DNA of 64,000 bases, taken from assembly GCF_010548275.1 (NCBI RefSeq), contig NZ_JAAGLT010000016.1, positions 140,688 to 204,687 on the forward strand, in the 5' to 3' direction. Origin of the DNA: Streptomyces sp. SID12488. GTDB lineage: Bacteria > Actinomycetota > Actinomycetes > Streptomycetales > Streptomycetaceae. The number at the start of each line of letters is the position of its first letter. Position 1 is the first letter of the stretch. The notes beneath the pieces were generated by a model. It was not told the origin of the DNA. It ran no database searches and saw only the letters and a program-made list of their open reading frames with translations. Below, one piece after another: positions 44,496-53,449 of the stretch. The position numbers and the translations under genes were made by a program.

Positions 44496-46190
44496 ATGAC
44501 CAGCACTGAGACTGCGGATCCCCGCCGCTGGTGGATCCTCGGTGTGCTCTCGCTCGCCCTGTTCGCGATCGTGCTCAACAACGGCCTGCTCAACGTGGCC
44601 ATCCCCCAGATGATGCGGAGCCTGGACGCCGACGTCGGCCAGATCCAGTTCATCGTGGACGGCTACGCCCTGGCCCTCGCCGGGGCGCTGCTCACCGCCG
44701 GAACGCTCTCCGACCGCTACGGCCACAAGCGCGCGGTCCTGCTCGGGACCAGCGTCTTCGGCCTGGGTTCGCTGGTCGGCATGACCGCGGACGGGGCCGG
44801 CCAGCTGATCGGGGCGCGAGTCCTGATGGGGCTGGGCGCGGCGTGCATCATGCCGGGCACGCTCGCCGTCCTGGTCGATGTCTTTCCCCCGGCCGAGCGG
44901 GCCCGGGCGATCGGTGTGTGGAGCGGCTCCTCCGCGCTGGGGGTCGCGGCCGGTCCGGTTGTCGGCGGCGCCCTGGTCAGCCACTTCTGGTGGGGGTCGA
45001 TCTTCCTGGTGAACCTGCTGCCGGTGGCCGTGGTGGTCGTCGCCGGAGTTCTGCTGCTGCCCGAGTCCGCCGATCCCTCGCCACGCCGCCCCGACCCGCT
45101 CGGCGCACTGCTCGGCACGGGTGTCATGGTGGGGCTGGTCTTCGGGACGATCCAGGCGTCGAAACACGGCTGGGCCGGCGCGGGGCCGGTCGTCGGCTTC
45201 ACGGTGGCCGCCGTCGCGGGCGTCTGCTTCGTGCTGTGGGAGCGCCGGCACCCGCACCCCATGGTGGACTTCGCCCTCCTTCGCCGGGCACCGTTCATCG
45301 GGGCGAGCGTGAGCATCATGCTGCTGATGTTCGGCCTGGCGGGCACGCTCTTCGTACTCACCCAGCGGCTGCAGTTCGCCTTCGGCTACGGGGCGCTGCG
45401 AGCCGGGCTCGCGGTGATGCCCGTGGCGTTCGCCGTCCTGCTCGGCACGCTGCTGTGTTCCGCGCTGGTCCGCCGGATCGGACCCGGCGGAAGCGTGGCC
45501 GTCGGCCTGGCACTCGGCGCGACGGGTGTGCTGGTCCTCGGCCGGGTGGGCGAGGGCTATCCGCCGGTGCTCGTCGGGCTGCTCCTGGCCGGGACCGGCT
45601 TCGGGCTGGCCATGGGGCCCACCACGGACGTGGTGATGTCCCTGGTCCCGCCGGAGAGGTCCGGTGCGACCGGTTCGCTGGACATGACCATGCAGGAGTT
45701 CGGCAACGCGCTGGGCGTCGCCGTGGTCGGCAGCGTGCTCGCCCACAGCTACACGAGTGAGATGTCCCGGTCCGGTCAGCCGCAGGCGGCGAGGCACACG
45801 CTGGACAACGCCCTGACCCTCGCCGAACGCACCGGAGGCGACGCGGGCCAGGCCCTCGCCGCGACCGCGCGAGCGGCCTTCGACCACGCCGCCGGGGTCG
45901 GACTGACCACGGCGGCGGCCGTCGTGGCGGGCGGCGCGGTGGTCGCCGCGCTGCTGATGCCGGGCCGCGCGAACACGCTCGGCGCATCGGGCGAAGCGGA
46001 GGTGTCCACCGAGTCCGATGGAACCGGAGGACCCGGCACGACCGACGGCCCGGGCGGAACCCGTACCCGAAGCGAGAACGGTGTGCCCGGTGGCGGGCCC
46101 GGCGCTACGGAGGCCGGACCCGCCCTGGACACCGTGGGGCCCGGGACCCCGATGCCGGAGGTCCCTTCCCGGCACACGCCCGTCCGCTGA
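44496..46190 (+). CDS. MFS drug exporter 2 (DHA2/EmrB-type, 14-TM)
   Basis: 564-residue proton-driven drug exporter of the 14-span DHA2 family: motif A LSDRYGHKRAVLLGT, motif C region GVAAGPVVGGALVSHFWWGSIFLVN, and FIVDGYALALAGALL. The last 75 residues are a Gly/Thr/Pro-rich polar tail. The ATG at 44496 has GGAGG eight bases upstream; an upstream in-frame codon at 44346 lies ahead of the promoter element K, so it is not used. A resistance/export role for the product is likely. Confidence 0.92.
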   Translation: MTSTETADPRRWWILGVLSLALFAIVLNNGLLNVAIPQMMRSLDADVGQIQFIVDGYALALAGALLTAGTLSDRYGHKRAVLLGTSVFGLGSLVGMTADGAGQLIGARVLMGLGAACIMPGTLAVLVDVFPPAERARAIGVWSGSSALGVAAGPVVGGALVSHFWWGSIFLVNLLPVAVVVVAGVLLLPESADPSPRRPDPLGALLGTGVMVGLVFGTIQASKHGWAGAGPVVGFTVAAVAGVCFVLWERRHPHPMVDFALLRRAPFIGASVSIMLLMFGLAGTLFVLTQRLQFAFGYGALRAGLAVMPVAFAVLLGTLLCSALVRRIGPGGSVAVGLALGATGVLVLGRVGEGYPPVLVGLLLAGTGFGLAMGPTTDVVMSLVPPERSGATGSLDMTMQEFGNALGVAVVGSVLAHSYTSEMSRSGQPQAARHTLDNALTLAERTGGDAGQALAATARAAFDHAAGVGLTTAAAVVAGGAVVAALLMPGRANTLGASGEAEVSTESDGTGGPGTTDGPGGTRTRSENGVPGGGPGATEAGPALDTVGPGTPMPEVPSRHTPVR

Positions 46191-46645
46191 GCGGCCCTGG
46201 TGCGGTGGCTCGGGTGAAGGCGCCCGTACGGCTCGCGAGTCGAGTGCGTCACCGTGCTTCCCGGCGGAGCGCTCGGAGCCTGCGACCGCACCGTTCCTGT
46301 GGGCTGAGCGGGAGTGAGTCCCGTTCGGCCGCGCGCCCCGAACGGTCTTGGGCGATCCCGCAGAGGGGGTGCTCCCCCGGTCCCCGGCGTACTCGACCCC
46401 GGGTGGCGACACGCATCGTCTGCGTGGTCCGGGCCGGGGAGCCCCCCGCGGCCGGAGACCGCTGATGGAAACAGCCCTGTGCGACCCGGCCAGTCGGGTA
46501 CGGCCAGAAGCGACGGGGAGGCCCTGAACCATCTCTCTGGTGGAGCAGGGCCCCGCACGCGTTCGCGTCGAACTCCCGTCGCCCGTAAGCCCGGTGGGCC
46601 TCACGCGTGAGGCCGGTGGCACCGGTCGGCACGGATCCCGGCAGT

Positions 46646-46692
46646 CGAACGGCCGCCTCTCCGCTGCGAGTTCGCGGAGAGGCGGCCGTTCG
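46646..46692. terminator. Strong bidirectional terminator
   Basis: A perfect 19-bp stem (46646-46664 and 46674-46692) with a 9-base loop between the converging MFS-2 and thioesterase genes. The stretch 46191-46645 holds no credible gene. Confidence 0.85.
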
Positions 46693-46741
46693 GGGTGCTC
46701 GCCCGGGCTCCCGGGCAGGCGCCCGCACCGGAGGCCGGCGG

Positions 46742-47536
46742 TCAGTCGCTCGGCGCTCCCACCAGGTCCATGCCGAGCAGGTCGGCGATGTCGGTGTACC
46801 GGCTCAGCACCTCCGAGAGCCGGTCGAGGAAGACGCTCTCCTTGTCCCGGATGAAGAAGTGACCGCCCGGCACCACCACGGTCTCGCAGTCACCGTTGGT
46901 GGAGTACAGGGACCACTCCTGTATCTCCGGGACGGTCACCAGCCGGTCATCGGCCCCGGCGAAGGTGTGCAGCGGAACGGGCAGCGGGGTACGGTCCACG
47001 CTCCCCGCACCGTCGCAGAGCATCAGGTCGCCCCTGACGACGGGCAGCAGCGCCGCAAGCCACTCCGGGCGGTCCAGCAGCACCCGGGGCAGGCCTCCCA
47101 ACGCGGCCAGCCCGCGCACCAGTTCCATGTCGTCGGCCACATAGCCGTGGGTGATCGGCGGGGCGGGCAGGTGCGGGGCACGGTGGGCGCCGAGGAGAAG
47201 CGCGAGAGGCAGCCGTTCGCCTCGGGCCCGGCGGTGCTGGGCCAGGGCGAAGGCGACGAGGGCGCCCATGCTGTGCCCGTACAGCACGTACGGGCCCTCG
47301 AGTTGCTCGCCGAGTTCCCGGTCCAGGTCCGCCACGAGCGCGGGGAGATCGGTGAAACGCGGCTCCGACATCCGGCCCTCGCGACCGGGCAGCTGTACGG
47401 GCAGCACCTCGACTCCGTCTCCCAGCCAGCGCTGCCACCCCGCGTAGGCGGAGGCGCCACCGCCCGCGTAGGGGAAGCAGAACATGCGCAGGCGACCGTC
47501 GTGGCGCGTGTCAGCGCGTCTCAAATATCGCGTCAT
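46742..47536 (-). CDS. Type II thioesterase
   Basis: 264-residue alpha/beta hydrolase that releases wrong acyl groups from carrier proteins. Visible are the start FCFPYAGGGASAY, the nucleophile elbow YGHSMGALVAFALA, the Asp region FAGADDRLV and catalytic His in VPGGHFFI. Type II thioesterases serve PKS/NRPS lines; here the only carrier in view is the ACP fused to the decarboxylase, which is an unusual partner. AGGAG lies ten bases before the ATG. A SARP-type element precedes it. Confidence 0.93.
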   Translation of the reverse strand: MTRYLRRADTRHDGRLRMFCFPYAGGGASAYAGWQRWLGDGVEVLPVQLPGREGRMSEPRFTDLPALVADLDRELGEQLEGPYVLYGHSMGALVAFALAQHRRARGERLPLALLLGAHRAPHLPAPPITHGYVADDMELVRGLAALGGLPRVLLDRPEWLAALLPVVRGDLMLCDGAGSVDRTPLPVPLHTFAGADDRLVTVPEIQEWSLYSTNGDCETVVVPGGHFFIRDKESVFLDRLSEVLSRYTDIADLLGMDLVGAPSD

Positions 47537-47602
47537 TGTGCCCGGACTCCTCTCGGTACGCGATGGCCACCGGGTGGCCAGAACCCGCGTTGTCCACAGA
47601 GT

Positions 47603-47631
47603 CGGGAGCGGCGCTTAAGGACGGCCAAACC
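47603..47631 (-). promoter_or_regulatory. SARP-type promoter element H (thioesterase)
   Basis: On the minus strand GTTTGGC, CTTAAGC and CTCCCGA at successive 11-bp steps. GACTCT lies 9 bases after the second heptad and is the probable -10. Confidence 0.6.
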
Positions 47632-47841
47632 ACCCTGAACGACGTCGACCGAGAGAGGAGCACCCGAGGAGCGCGGAGTGGTGCGGGCCTCGCGGTTTGT
47701 CAGAACTCGTAGGGCGCGCCGCCTGGCCGAACGCCATCGGCACAGGCGGCCTGGGAACCGGTGGGAGGACCGGTCCGGACGACAGACTCCTGGCAGAAAA
47801 CGACGGCCTCCTGACCGAAGCAGGGCGGCGGAGAGGCCGGT

Positions 47842-48678
47842 TCAGACCGCGGCCGGCGTCAGCGGCGCGAAGCGCAGCTCGGCGCCGTCGACCGTGGCCG
47901 GGTCCGGCGACTCGAGAAGGGGGTCGGCCCGCAGAATCGCCTGATGCAGCCGGCGCAGCCGGGTCGACGGCTCCAGACCGAGCTCCCGGACCAGGCACTG
48001 GCGCAACCGCTGGTAGACGCCCAGGGCGTGGGAGGGCCGGCCGCAGCGGTACAACGACAGCATCAACTGCGCGTGCACGGTCTCGTGCAGCGGGTGCTGG
48101 GCGGCCAGGGCGGTCAGCTCCCCGAGCAGCGCGGCGTGCCGGCCGAGCAGTATGTCGGCCTCGATCCTGGCGTCGAGGGCACCGAGCCTGGTCTCCTCCA
48201 GCCGCACCGTCTCGACCTGCAGCGCCCGGCCGATCTGCACGTCCGCCAGGGCGGGTCCGCGCCACAGCGCCAGCGCCTGGTGCAGCAGCGCGGATGCCTC
48301 GCGGGCGGCTCCCCGACGGAGCGCCGCCTGCCCTGCCGTGGACAGCCGGTGGAACTCCGTCGCGTCGTCGGCCTCCGTCACGTCCAGCGCATAGCCGCCG
48401 TAGCGCGTGCACAGTACGTCCTTGGGTCCGCGCACGGCGGTCGGGCCCAGGGCGGTGCCCAGCCGGCGGCGCAGCTGCGTGATGTACGTCTGGAGGGTCG
48501 CCGGCGCGGTGCGCGGCGGTGCGTCCCCCCACAGTTCGTCGAGCAGGGTGGACACGGTCACGACCTGGCCGGCGTGCAGCGCCAGCAGGGCGAGCACCTG
48601 GCGGGGCTTGGCCGCGCTGGGCACTACGGACGTGTGGTCGAGCTGGGCGACGAACGGCCCCAGGACCCGGACCTCCAT
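47842..48678 (-). CDS. SARP-family pathway activator (BTAD)
   Basis: 278-residue small SARP of the ActII-4/DnrI/RedD type. The N-terminal OmpR-like DNA-binding domain (MEVRVLGPFVAQ, KPRQVLALLALHAGQVV, TLLDELWGDAPPRTAPATLQ, YITQLRRRLG) is followed by the bacterial transcriptional activation domain (EFHRLSTAGQAALRRG to RLRQCLVRELGLEPSTRLRR). It has no ATPase or TPR extension, unlike AfsR. Such proteins bind heptad repeats at 11-bp spacing near -35 and recruit RNA polymerase. The repeats described here at many promoters match that layout, so this gene is the likely cluster activator. GGAGGGAG precedes ATG 48678. No heptad pair precedes its own gene. Confidence 0.93.
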   Translation of the reverse strand: MEVRVLGPFVAQLDHTSVVPSAAKPRQVLALLALHAGQVVTVSTLLDELWGDAPPRTAPATLQTYITQLRRRLGTALGPTAVRGPKDVLCTRYGGYALDVTEADDATEFHRLSTAGQAALRRGAAREASALLHQALALWRGPALADVQIGRALQVETVRLEETRLGALDARIEADILLGRHAALLGELTALAAQHPLHETVHAQLMLSLYRCGRPSHALGVYQRLRQCLVRELGLEPSTRLRRLHQAILRADPLLESPDPATVDGAELRFAPLTPAAV

Positions 48679-48778
48679 GTGGTTCTCCCTCCGGCCAAAA
48701 CCGTTCGGCTGTCGTTCGGGGGGCTCCACAGTGGCACGGCGGTCGGCGCTGCTCCCAGTGAGCGCTTCATCACCCGTG

Positions 48779-48816
48779 TGTGAATTGCGAAGGCGGTGAC
48801 CCATGACCAATTCACA
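48779..48816. promoter_or_regulatory. Palindromic operator candidate between SARP and RiPP genes
   Basis: A perfect inverted repeat TGTGAATTG / CAATTCACA with a 20-base spacer sits in the divergent region between the SARP gene and the precursor-YcaO operon. No matching regulator is obvious in the window; it may be bound by a TetR-type or NarL-type protein. Confidence 0.45.
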
Positions 48817-48930
48817 GGGGAGGCATGAAGGGAACACTGTCGGTAGCGACCCCCGTGCCCGAAGAATTCTGTGTGCCGGTCCGATCAGGGCGGTTCCCGA
48901 TCCACACACAGGTTGAACGCGGAGGGCATC

Positions 48931-49284
48931 GTGTACGAACGCGTCTTTCCCACACTCGACAGTACGTGCGGCACGACCGGGGCTGTGAGCCTCGGTCAGG
49001 AACTGTGGTTCTCGGAGTTGGTCGCACAGGCGTGGCTGGAGCCGGAGCTGTTCCGGCGCTACCGGGCGGACGCCATGACGGTGCTCGGCGAGTTCGGCGT
49101 CACACTGGCCCAGGGCCAGCAGCCGCCCGCGCTGCCCGAGGACCCGGCGTGCGAGCTGACCATCGAAGAGCTCTCGCGGCCGTCGACCGCCCATGCGCAG
49201 CTCTGCTTCTGCTTCTCCGACGAGCTGCCCCTGCATCCCGGCCATCCGGCCGCGCGAACCGCGAGCCGGGCGGTCCCGCAGTGA
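48931..49284 (+). CDS. NHLP-like RiPP precursor candidate
   Basis: 117 residues. The segment SLGQELWFSELVAQAWLEPE and LFRRYRADAMTVLGEFGVTL resembles the nitrile-hydratase-like leader of TOMM precursors (an 'AW.DP.F...L..D....L.E.G' pattern). The remainder, STAHAQLCFCFSDELPLHPG and on, is a possible core with two Cys and several Ser/Thr, which would be the residues converted to azol(in)es. No double-Gly cleavage site is evident. The GTG at 48931 has GGAGG upstream; the stop overlaps the YcaO start (GTGA). An alternative is that it is an accessory protein, with the true precursor elsewhere. Confidence 0.6.
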   Translation: MYERVFPTLDSTCGTTGAVSLGQELWFSELVAQAWLEPELFRRYRADAMTVLGEFGVTLAQGQQPPALPEDPACELTIEELSRPSTAHAQLCFCFSDELPLHPGHPAARTASRAVPQ

Positions 49285-51668
49285 CCGCCCTCTTCGGTGA
49301 GCGTCCCGCACAGGTGCCGAGGACGCGCGACAGACGGCTCGTGGGATTCCGCAGCCATCTGAGAGCGGAGGTCGTCACCGACGACGCGGCCTATCTGCTC
49401 TCCGACCGGGGGGTGACGGCGCTGCAGGGCGATCGCATCGAAGCCCTGGTACCCCTGCTGGACGGCACCAGGGACCTGTCGGCCGTCCTGCGGGACGCGG
49501 CCCCCGAGATCCCGCCCGAGCAGGTCGGCCGGCTGATCGGGCGGCTCGCGCGGGCCGGCCTCGTGGGGTACTCGGCACCGGTCCCGATCACCGACGGCCC
49601 GGCCCCGGCGCGCGCCTGCGCGTACTGGGAACTGGCCGGACTGGACGGCACGGCGGCTCTGCGGCAGGTGGCCGCCGCTCCGCTGGACGTCCTGACGGTG
49701 GGCGGTGCGAGCGCCGACGGGGTACTGGAGGCGTGCCGGGCCGCCGGACTGACGGTGGCCGGTCACGGCGGCGCCCACGGTGCCCACTGCGTGGTTGGGG
49801 AGGATCCCGCAGTGGGCACCGACGTCGTCCGGCTGTCCCTCGTCGTCTGTGACGACTACCTGAACCCCGAGTTGAGCGAGATCGACGCCGAGCACCGGGC
49901 CACGGGACGGTCCTGGCTGCTGGCCAGGCCCGGTGGTTCGACCGCGTGGGTCGGCCCGGTGTTCCAGCCGGGCTCCGGCCCCTGCTGGTCCTGCCTGGCC
50001 CACCGGCTGCGCGGCCACCGGCAGTCCGAGGCCCCGGTGCGCCGGGCGCTCGGCCTGACCGGGCCGGTTCCCCGGCCGACCGCGCAGGTGCCGCCCTCCG
50101 CCGCCGCGGCGGCGCAGCTCACCGCGCTGGAGGCGGTGAAGTGGCTGGCCGGCTACCGCCATCCGGGCCAGTCCGCGGTCCTGACCCTGGACACCCTGTC
50201 CCTGACGACCCGTCACCACGAGCTCGTGCGGCGCCCCCAGTGTCCGGACTGCGGGGATCCCGGCCTCGTCGCGCGGCAGGTACGGCAGCCTGTGACGATC
50301 AGCACCCGGCCCAAGGCGCGGGGTGGCCAGCGGGCGTGCTCCCCCCAGGAGATCCGGGACCGGTACCTGCCTCTGGTCAGCCCGGTGACCGGGGTGATCG
50401 AGGAGATCCGCAGGGACCCGCGGGCACCGGCGGGTCTGCACTGCTATCTGGCCGGCCGTAATCCCGCGCTGGGCGGGACCGACCTGGCACGGCTGCGGGC
50501 CGGTCTGCGCCAGCTCAGCGGCGGCAAGGGCACCACCGCGCTGGACGCCGAGGTGAGCGCCATGTGCGAGGCGCTGGAGCGGTACAGCGGGACACTCCAG
50601 GGGGACGAGCCGCGGACCAGGGACAGCCTGCGCGGTCTGGGGGACACGGCCGTCTCCCCGGACGCCTGTCAGCTGTTCGCCGCCCGGCAGTTCCGCGACC
50701 GCGAGCGGTGGAACGGCCTGCACGACGCGTTCCAGTACGTGCCCGAACCCTTCGACGACCGGGCTCCGGTCGACTGGACCCCCGTGTGGTCACTCACCGA
50801 GGAACGGCAACGGCTGCTGCCGACCGGCATGCTGTACTTCCCGGGCTCCCTCGACGGGTCGTCCCAGCCGGTGGCCGGTCGCCGCTCGGTACGCGCCGAC
50901 TCCAACGGCAACGCGGCCGGCAGCAGTCCGGAGGATGCGATCCTGCACGGCTTCCTGGAACTCGTCGAGCGGGACGCGGTAGCTCTCTGGTGGTACAACC
51001 GCACCCGGCAGCCCGGTGTCCGGCTGGACGGACCGGGCGGCTTCGGCGACGGCTGGACCGAGGAACTGCTCGACGTGTACCGGCAGCTGAACCGTGAGGT
51101 CTGGGCCCTGGACCTCACCTCGGACCTCGGTATCCCGGTGTTCGCGGCGGTGTCACGGCGCACCGACAAACCGGCCGAGGACATCATGTTCGGGTTCGGC
51201 GCGCACTTCGATCCGGCCGTCGCGCTGCGCCGCGCCCTGACCGAGATGAACCAGTTGCTGCCCGCGGTGACCGATGCCAGGCCCGACGGCACGGGTTACG
51301 GCTCGACAGCCCCCGAAACGCTCGGCTGGTGGTGGGGGGCGACCGTGCGCACCCAGCCGTATCTGCTGCCCGACCCCTCTCAACCGGCCCGCGGCCCAGC
51401 CGACTTCGGCTTCCGGAACCGTCCGGACCTGCGCGACGACATCGAGGCCGTCGTCGGGCTGCTGCGCGGGCACGGCATGGATCTGCTGGTGCTCGACCAG
51501 ACCAGACCGGACATCGGGATCCCGGTGATGAAGGTCGTCGTACCGGGGCTGCGTCACTTCTGGGCCCGGTACGCACCGGGCCGGCTGTTCGACGTACCGG
51601 TCCAGCTGGGCCGGCTGTCCACACCGACGGCGTACGACGATCTCAATCCTGTTCCCCTGTTCGTCTGA
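49281..51668 (+). CDS. Fused E1-like/YcaO TOMM cyclodehydratase
   Basis: 795 residues. The first ~350 form the precursor-binding, E1/ThiF-like partner domain with two CxxC pairs (CWSC and CPDC) that probably hold structural zinc. The rest is a YcaO domain with the ATP-binding Glu-rich helices (DAEVSAMCEALERYSG and DAILHGFLELVERDAVALWW) and FGAHFDPAVALRRALTEM. The C-terminus NPVPLFV is close to the PxPxP end of azoline-forming YcaO proteins. Together these convert Cys/Ser/Thr in a precursor peptide into azolines using ATP. The GTG start is coupled to the NHLP-like gene; the frame is open far upstream but those codons are antisense to the function of the precursor frame. Confidence 0.93.
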   Translation: MTALFGERPAQVPRTRDRRLVGFRSHLRAEVVTDDAAYLLSDRGVTALQGDRIEALVPLLDGTRDLSAVLRDAAPEIPPEQVGRLIGRLARAGLVGYSAPVPITDGPAPARACAYWELAGLDGTAALRQVAAAPLDVLTVGGASADGVLEACRAAGLTVAGHGGAHGAHCVVGEDPAVGTDVVRLSLVVCDDYLNPELSEIDAEHRATGRSWLLARPGGSTAWVGPVFQPGSGPCWSCLAHRLRGHRQSEAPVRRALGLTGPVPRPTAQVPPSAAAAAQLTALEAVKWLAGYRHPGQSAVLTLDTLSLTTRHHELVRRPQCPDCGDPGLVARQVRQPVTISTRPKARGGQRACSPQEIRDRYLPLVSPVTGVIEEIRRDPRAPAGLHCYLAGRNPALGGTDLARLRAGLRQLSGGKGTTALDAEVSAMCEALERYSGTLQGDEPRTRDSLRGLGDTAVSPDACQLFAARQFRDRERWNGLHDAFQYVPEPFDDRAPVDWTPVWSLTEERQRLLPTGMLYFPGSLDGSSQPVAGRRSVRADSNGNAAGSSPEDAILHGFLELVERDAVALWWYNRTRQPGVRLDGPGGFGDGWTEELLDVYRQLNREVWALDLTSDLGIPVFAAVSRRTDKPAEDIMFGFGAHFDPAVALRRALTEMNQLLPAVTDARPDGTGYGSTAPETLGWWWGATVRTQPYLLPDPSQPARGPADFGFRNRPDLRDDIEAVVGLLRGHGMDLLVLDQTRPDIGIPVMKVVVPGLRHFWARYAPGRLFDVPVQLGRLSTPTAYDDLNPVPLFV

Positions 51669-51716
51669 TCGAACGACCCCCATAGCACCGTCCCTCATGT
51701 CCACCCGGGAGTTCCC

Positions 51717-53348
51717 GTGTCCGCCGAGAGGCTGTTGAGCACCACCGTGACCGCACAGACCGAGAGGCGTTGCGTCTCCTTGTGGTCGCTCCGCGAGGAC
51801 GTCCTGGTGGACATGGGCTGCGACGCCGGCCCCGTGGTGCTCTCCGGGCGGTGGGGGGAGCTTCGGCTGCACCAGGCGCGTCCGGTGGTCCGCGAGGCAC
51901 TGCGCCGGATGAGCCTCGGCCCGATCTCGCTGGCCAACGTCGTGGCCGAGATAGCGGCCGAGAGCGCCGTACGCCCCTCCTCCCCCGGGAGGCGTACGGC
52001 CGATCGGCCCGCCGTGGACGCATCCACCGAGATCCTGGTGGCGCTGCACCGGTTGCAGCACCTGGTGGTGCGTTCGCTGATGCTGGAGGGCTCCGACCAG
52101 CTTCTGATGTCGGTGGTCCCGATCGCGCAGTCGGCCCGTTACCGGGCGGACACCGCCGACCCGCGCCGTCCGGTGCGGTTGTCCCGCTTCGCGTTTCTGC
52201 GCAGCGAGGGCGAGGGCTTCGTCCTGGAGTCCCCCGTGTCGCTGTACCGGGTCGTCCTGCACAGTCCGGAGGCCTCGTGGGTGATCGGCATGCTCGGCCG
52301 CCCCGTCACCGTCGACGAGATCGCCGCGGCTGTACCACTGGAGGCCACGGTGATCGCGGAGATCATCGCCCATCTCCTGGGGACCGGCATGGCGCACTCC
52401 GCCGAGCAGCCCTCGCCCGATGCCGACACCGACACCGACACCGACGACCGCACCGGACCGGGTACGCGCGACAACGGCACGGGAAACCGCGATGTGGCCC
52501 CTTCCTTCGCCGAGGACCGGGACCCGGCGCTGCTGTCGTGGTCCGCCGTCGACCTGCTCTTCCACAGCCGCTCCACGCTCGGCAGGCACGACGCGGACTT
52601 CGGCGCCACCTATCCGCTCGCCGAGCGCCTGCCCCCCGCCCCGGCCATCAAGCCGCTGCCGGACGGCCCGCGCCTCCCCCTCACCCGGCCCTCCCTGAGC
52701 GAGGTGACGGCCGCGGACCCGCCGCTCACCACCGTGGTGGAAGAACGCCACAGCATCCGGTCCTACGGCTCGGAGCGGCTCACCGCCGCCGTGCTGGGCG
52801 AGTTCCTGTACCGGGCGCTGCGGGTCCGCGGCCTGTACGAGCCGCTCGGCGAGAACCGGCACCAGGAGGGGTACACCGACCGGCCCTATCCCAGCGGCGG
52901 ACGCGCCTACGAACTCGAGTTCTACCTCACCGTCCGGGACTGCGTCGGCATCCCGTCGGGCATCCACTACTACGCCCCGCTGGAGCACTGCCTGGTGCAA
53001 CTCGGTGACAGCGAAACGGACTCGGCGACGGCGGATCTCCTCGCGGAGGCGCAGATCACCGCCGGGCTGCCCGATCCGCCCTCCGTGGTCATCACCATCA
53101 CCTCGCGCATCCACCGTCTGTCGTGGAAGTACAGCGGTCTGCCCTACGCGCTGACGCTCAAGCACGTCGGCGCGGTGGTGCAGAACCTGTATCTGATCGG
53201 CACGGCGATGGGGCTGGCCTCCTGCGCCCTGGGCAGCGGCGACGTCGAACTGGCCGCCCGCGCCACCGGCACCGACTGGCTGACCGAGCCGAGTGTCGGG
53301 GGCTTCGCCCTGGGCGCGCCTCTCCGAGGCTCCACAGAACCGTCATAG
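51717..53348 (+). CDS. SagB-type azoline dehydrogenase
   Basis: 543 residues. The C-terminal half (from about 335) is an FMN nitroreductase-like domain with EERHSIRSYGSERLTAAV, RPYPSGGRAYELEFYLTV and YLIGTAMGLASCALGSGD. The N-terminal half is the accessory wing of SagB-type proteins, with a DTDTDTDD linker near 240. It oxidises azolines to azoles, completing the TOMM pathway together with the YcaO. The GTG at 51717 has GGGAG at suitable spacing. 48 bases separate it from the YcaO gene, consistent with one operon. Confidence 0.92.
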   Translation: MSAERLLSTTVTAQTERRCVSLWSLREDVLVDMGCDAGPVVLSGRWGELRLHQARPVVREALRRMSLGPISLANVVAEIAAESAVRPSSPGRRTADRPAVDASTEILVALHRLQHLVVRSLMLEGSDQLLMSVVPIAQSARYRADTADPRRPVRLSRFAFLRSEGEGFVLESPVSLYRVVLHSPEASWVIGMLGRPVTVDEIAAAVPLEATVIAEIIAHLLGTGMAHSAEQPSPDADTDTDTDDRTGPGTRDNGTGNRDVAPSFAEDRDPALLSWSAVDLLFHSRSTLGRHDADFGATYPLAERLPPAPAIKPLPDGPRLPLTRPSLSEVTAADPPLTTVVEERHSIRSYGSERLTAAVLGEFLYRALRVRGLYEPLGENRHQEGYTDRPYPSGGRAYELEFYLTVRDCVGIPSGIHYYAPLEHCLVQLGDSETDSATADLLAEAQITAGLPDPPSVVITITSRIHRLSWKYSGLPYALTLKHVGAVVQNLYLIGTAMGLASCALGSGDVELAARATGTDWLTEPSVGGFALGAPLRGSTEPS

Positions 53349-53449
53349 GAAGGGAACAGTTTCTCTGTGAGCCGTACATACAATATTTGAAATTAAGCCA
53401 ATCCCCCTACACTGAGTGCTCCTTGATCCCGTCTGTGTGAGGGGCGTTC
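53349..53449 (+). promoter_or_regulatory. AT-rich promoter of NarL-type kinase
   Basis: The stretch around 53370-53420 is unusually AT-rich. TTTGAA at 53386-53391 and TACACT at 53408-53413, spaced 16 bases, form a plausible housekeeping promoter. Confidence 0.4.

Noticed and set aside
46191..46645. A gene between MFS-2 and the thioesterase
   Set aside because: Several short frames exist, but none has a ribosome site, domain or expected codon bias; the interval ends in a strong terminator.
48825..49280. N-terminal extension of the YcaO protein starting at ATG 48825
   Set aside because: The frame is open but the extra part is an out-of-frame reading of the NHLP-like gene, and the Shine-Dalgarno-like AGGGGAGG lies too close to that ATG. 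The GTGA overlap at 49281 gives a better start.
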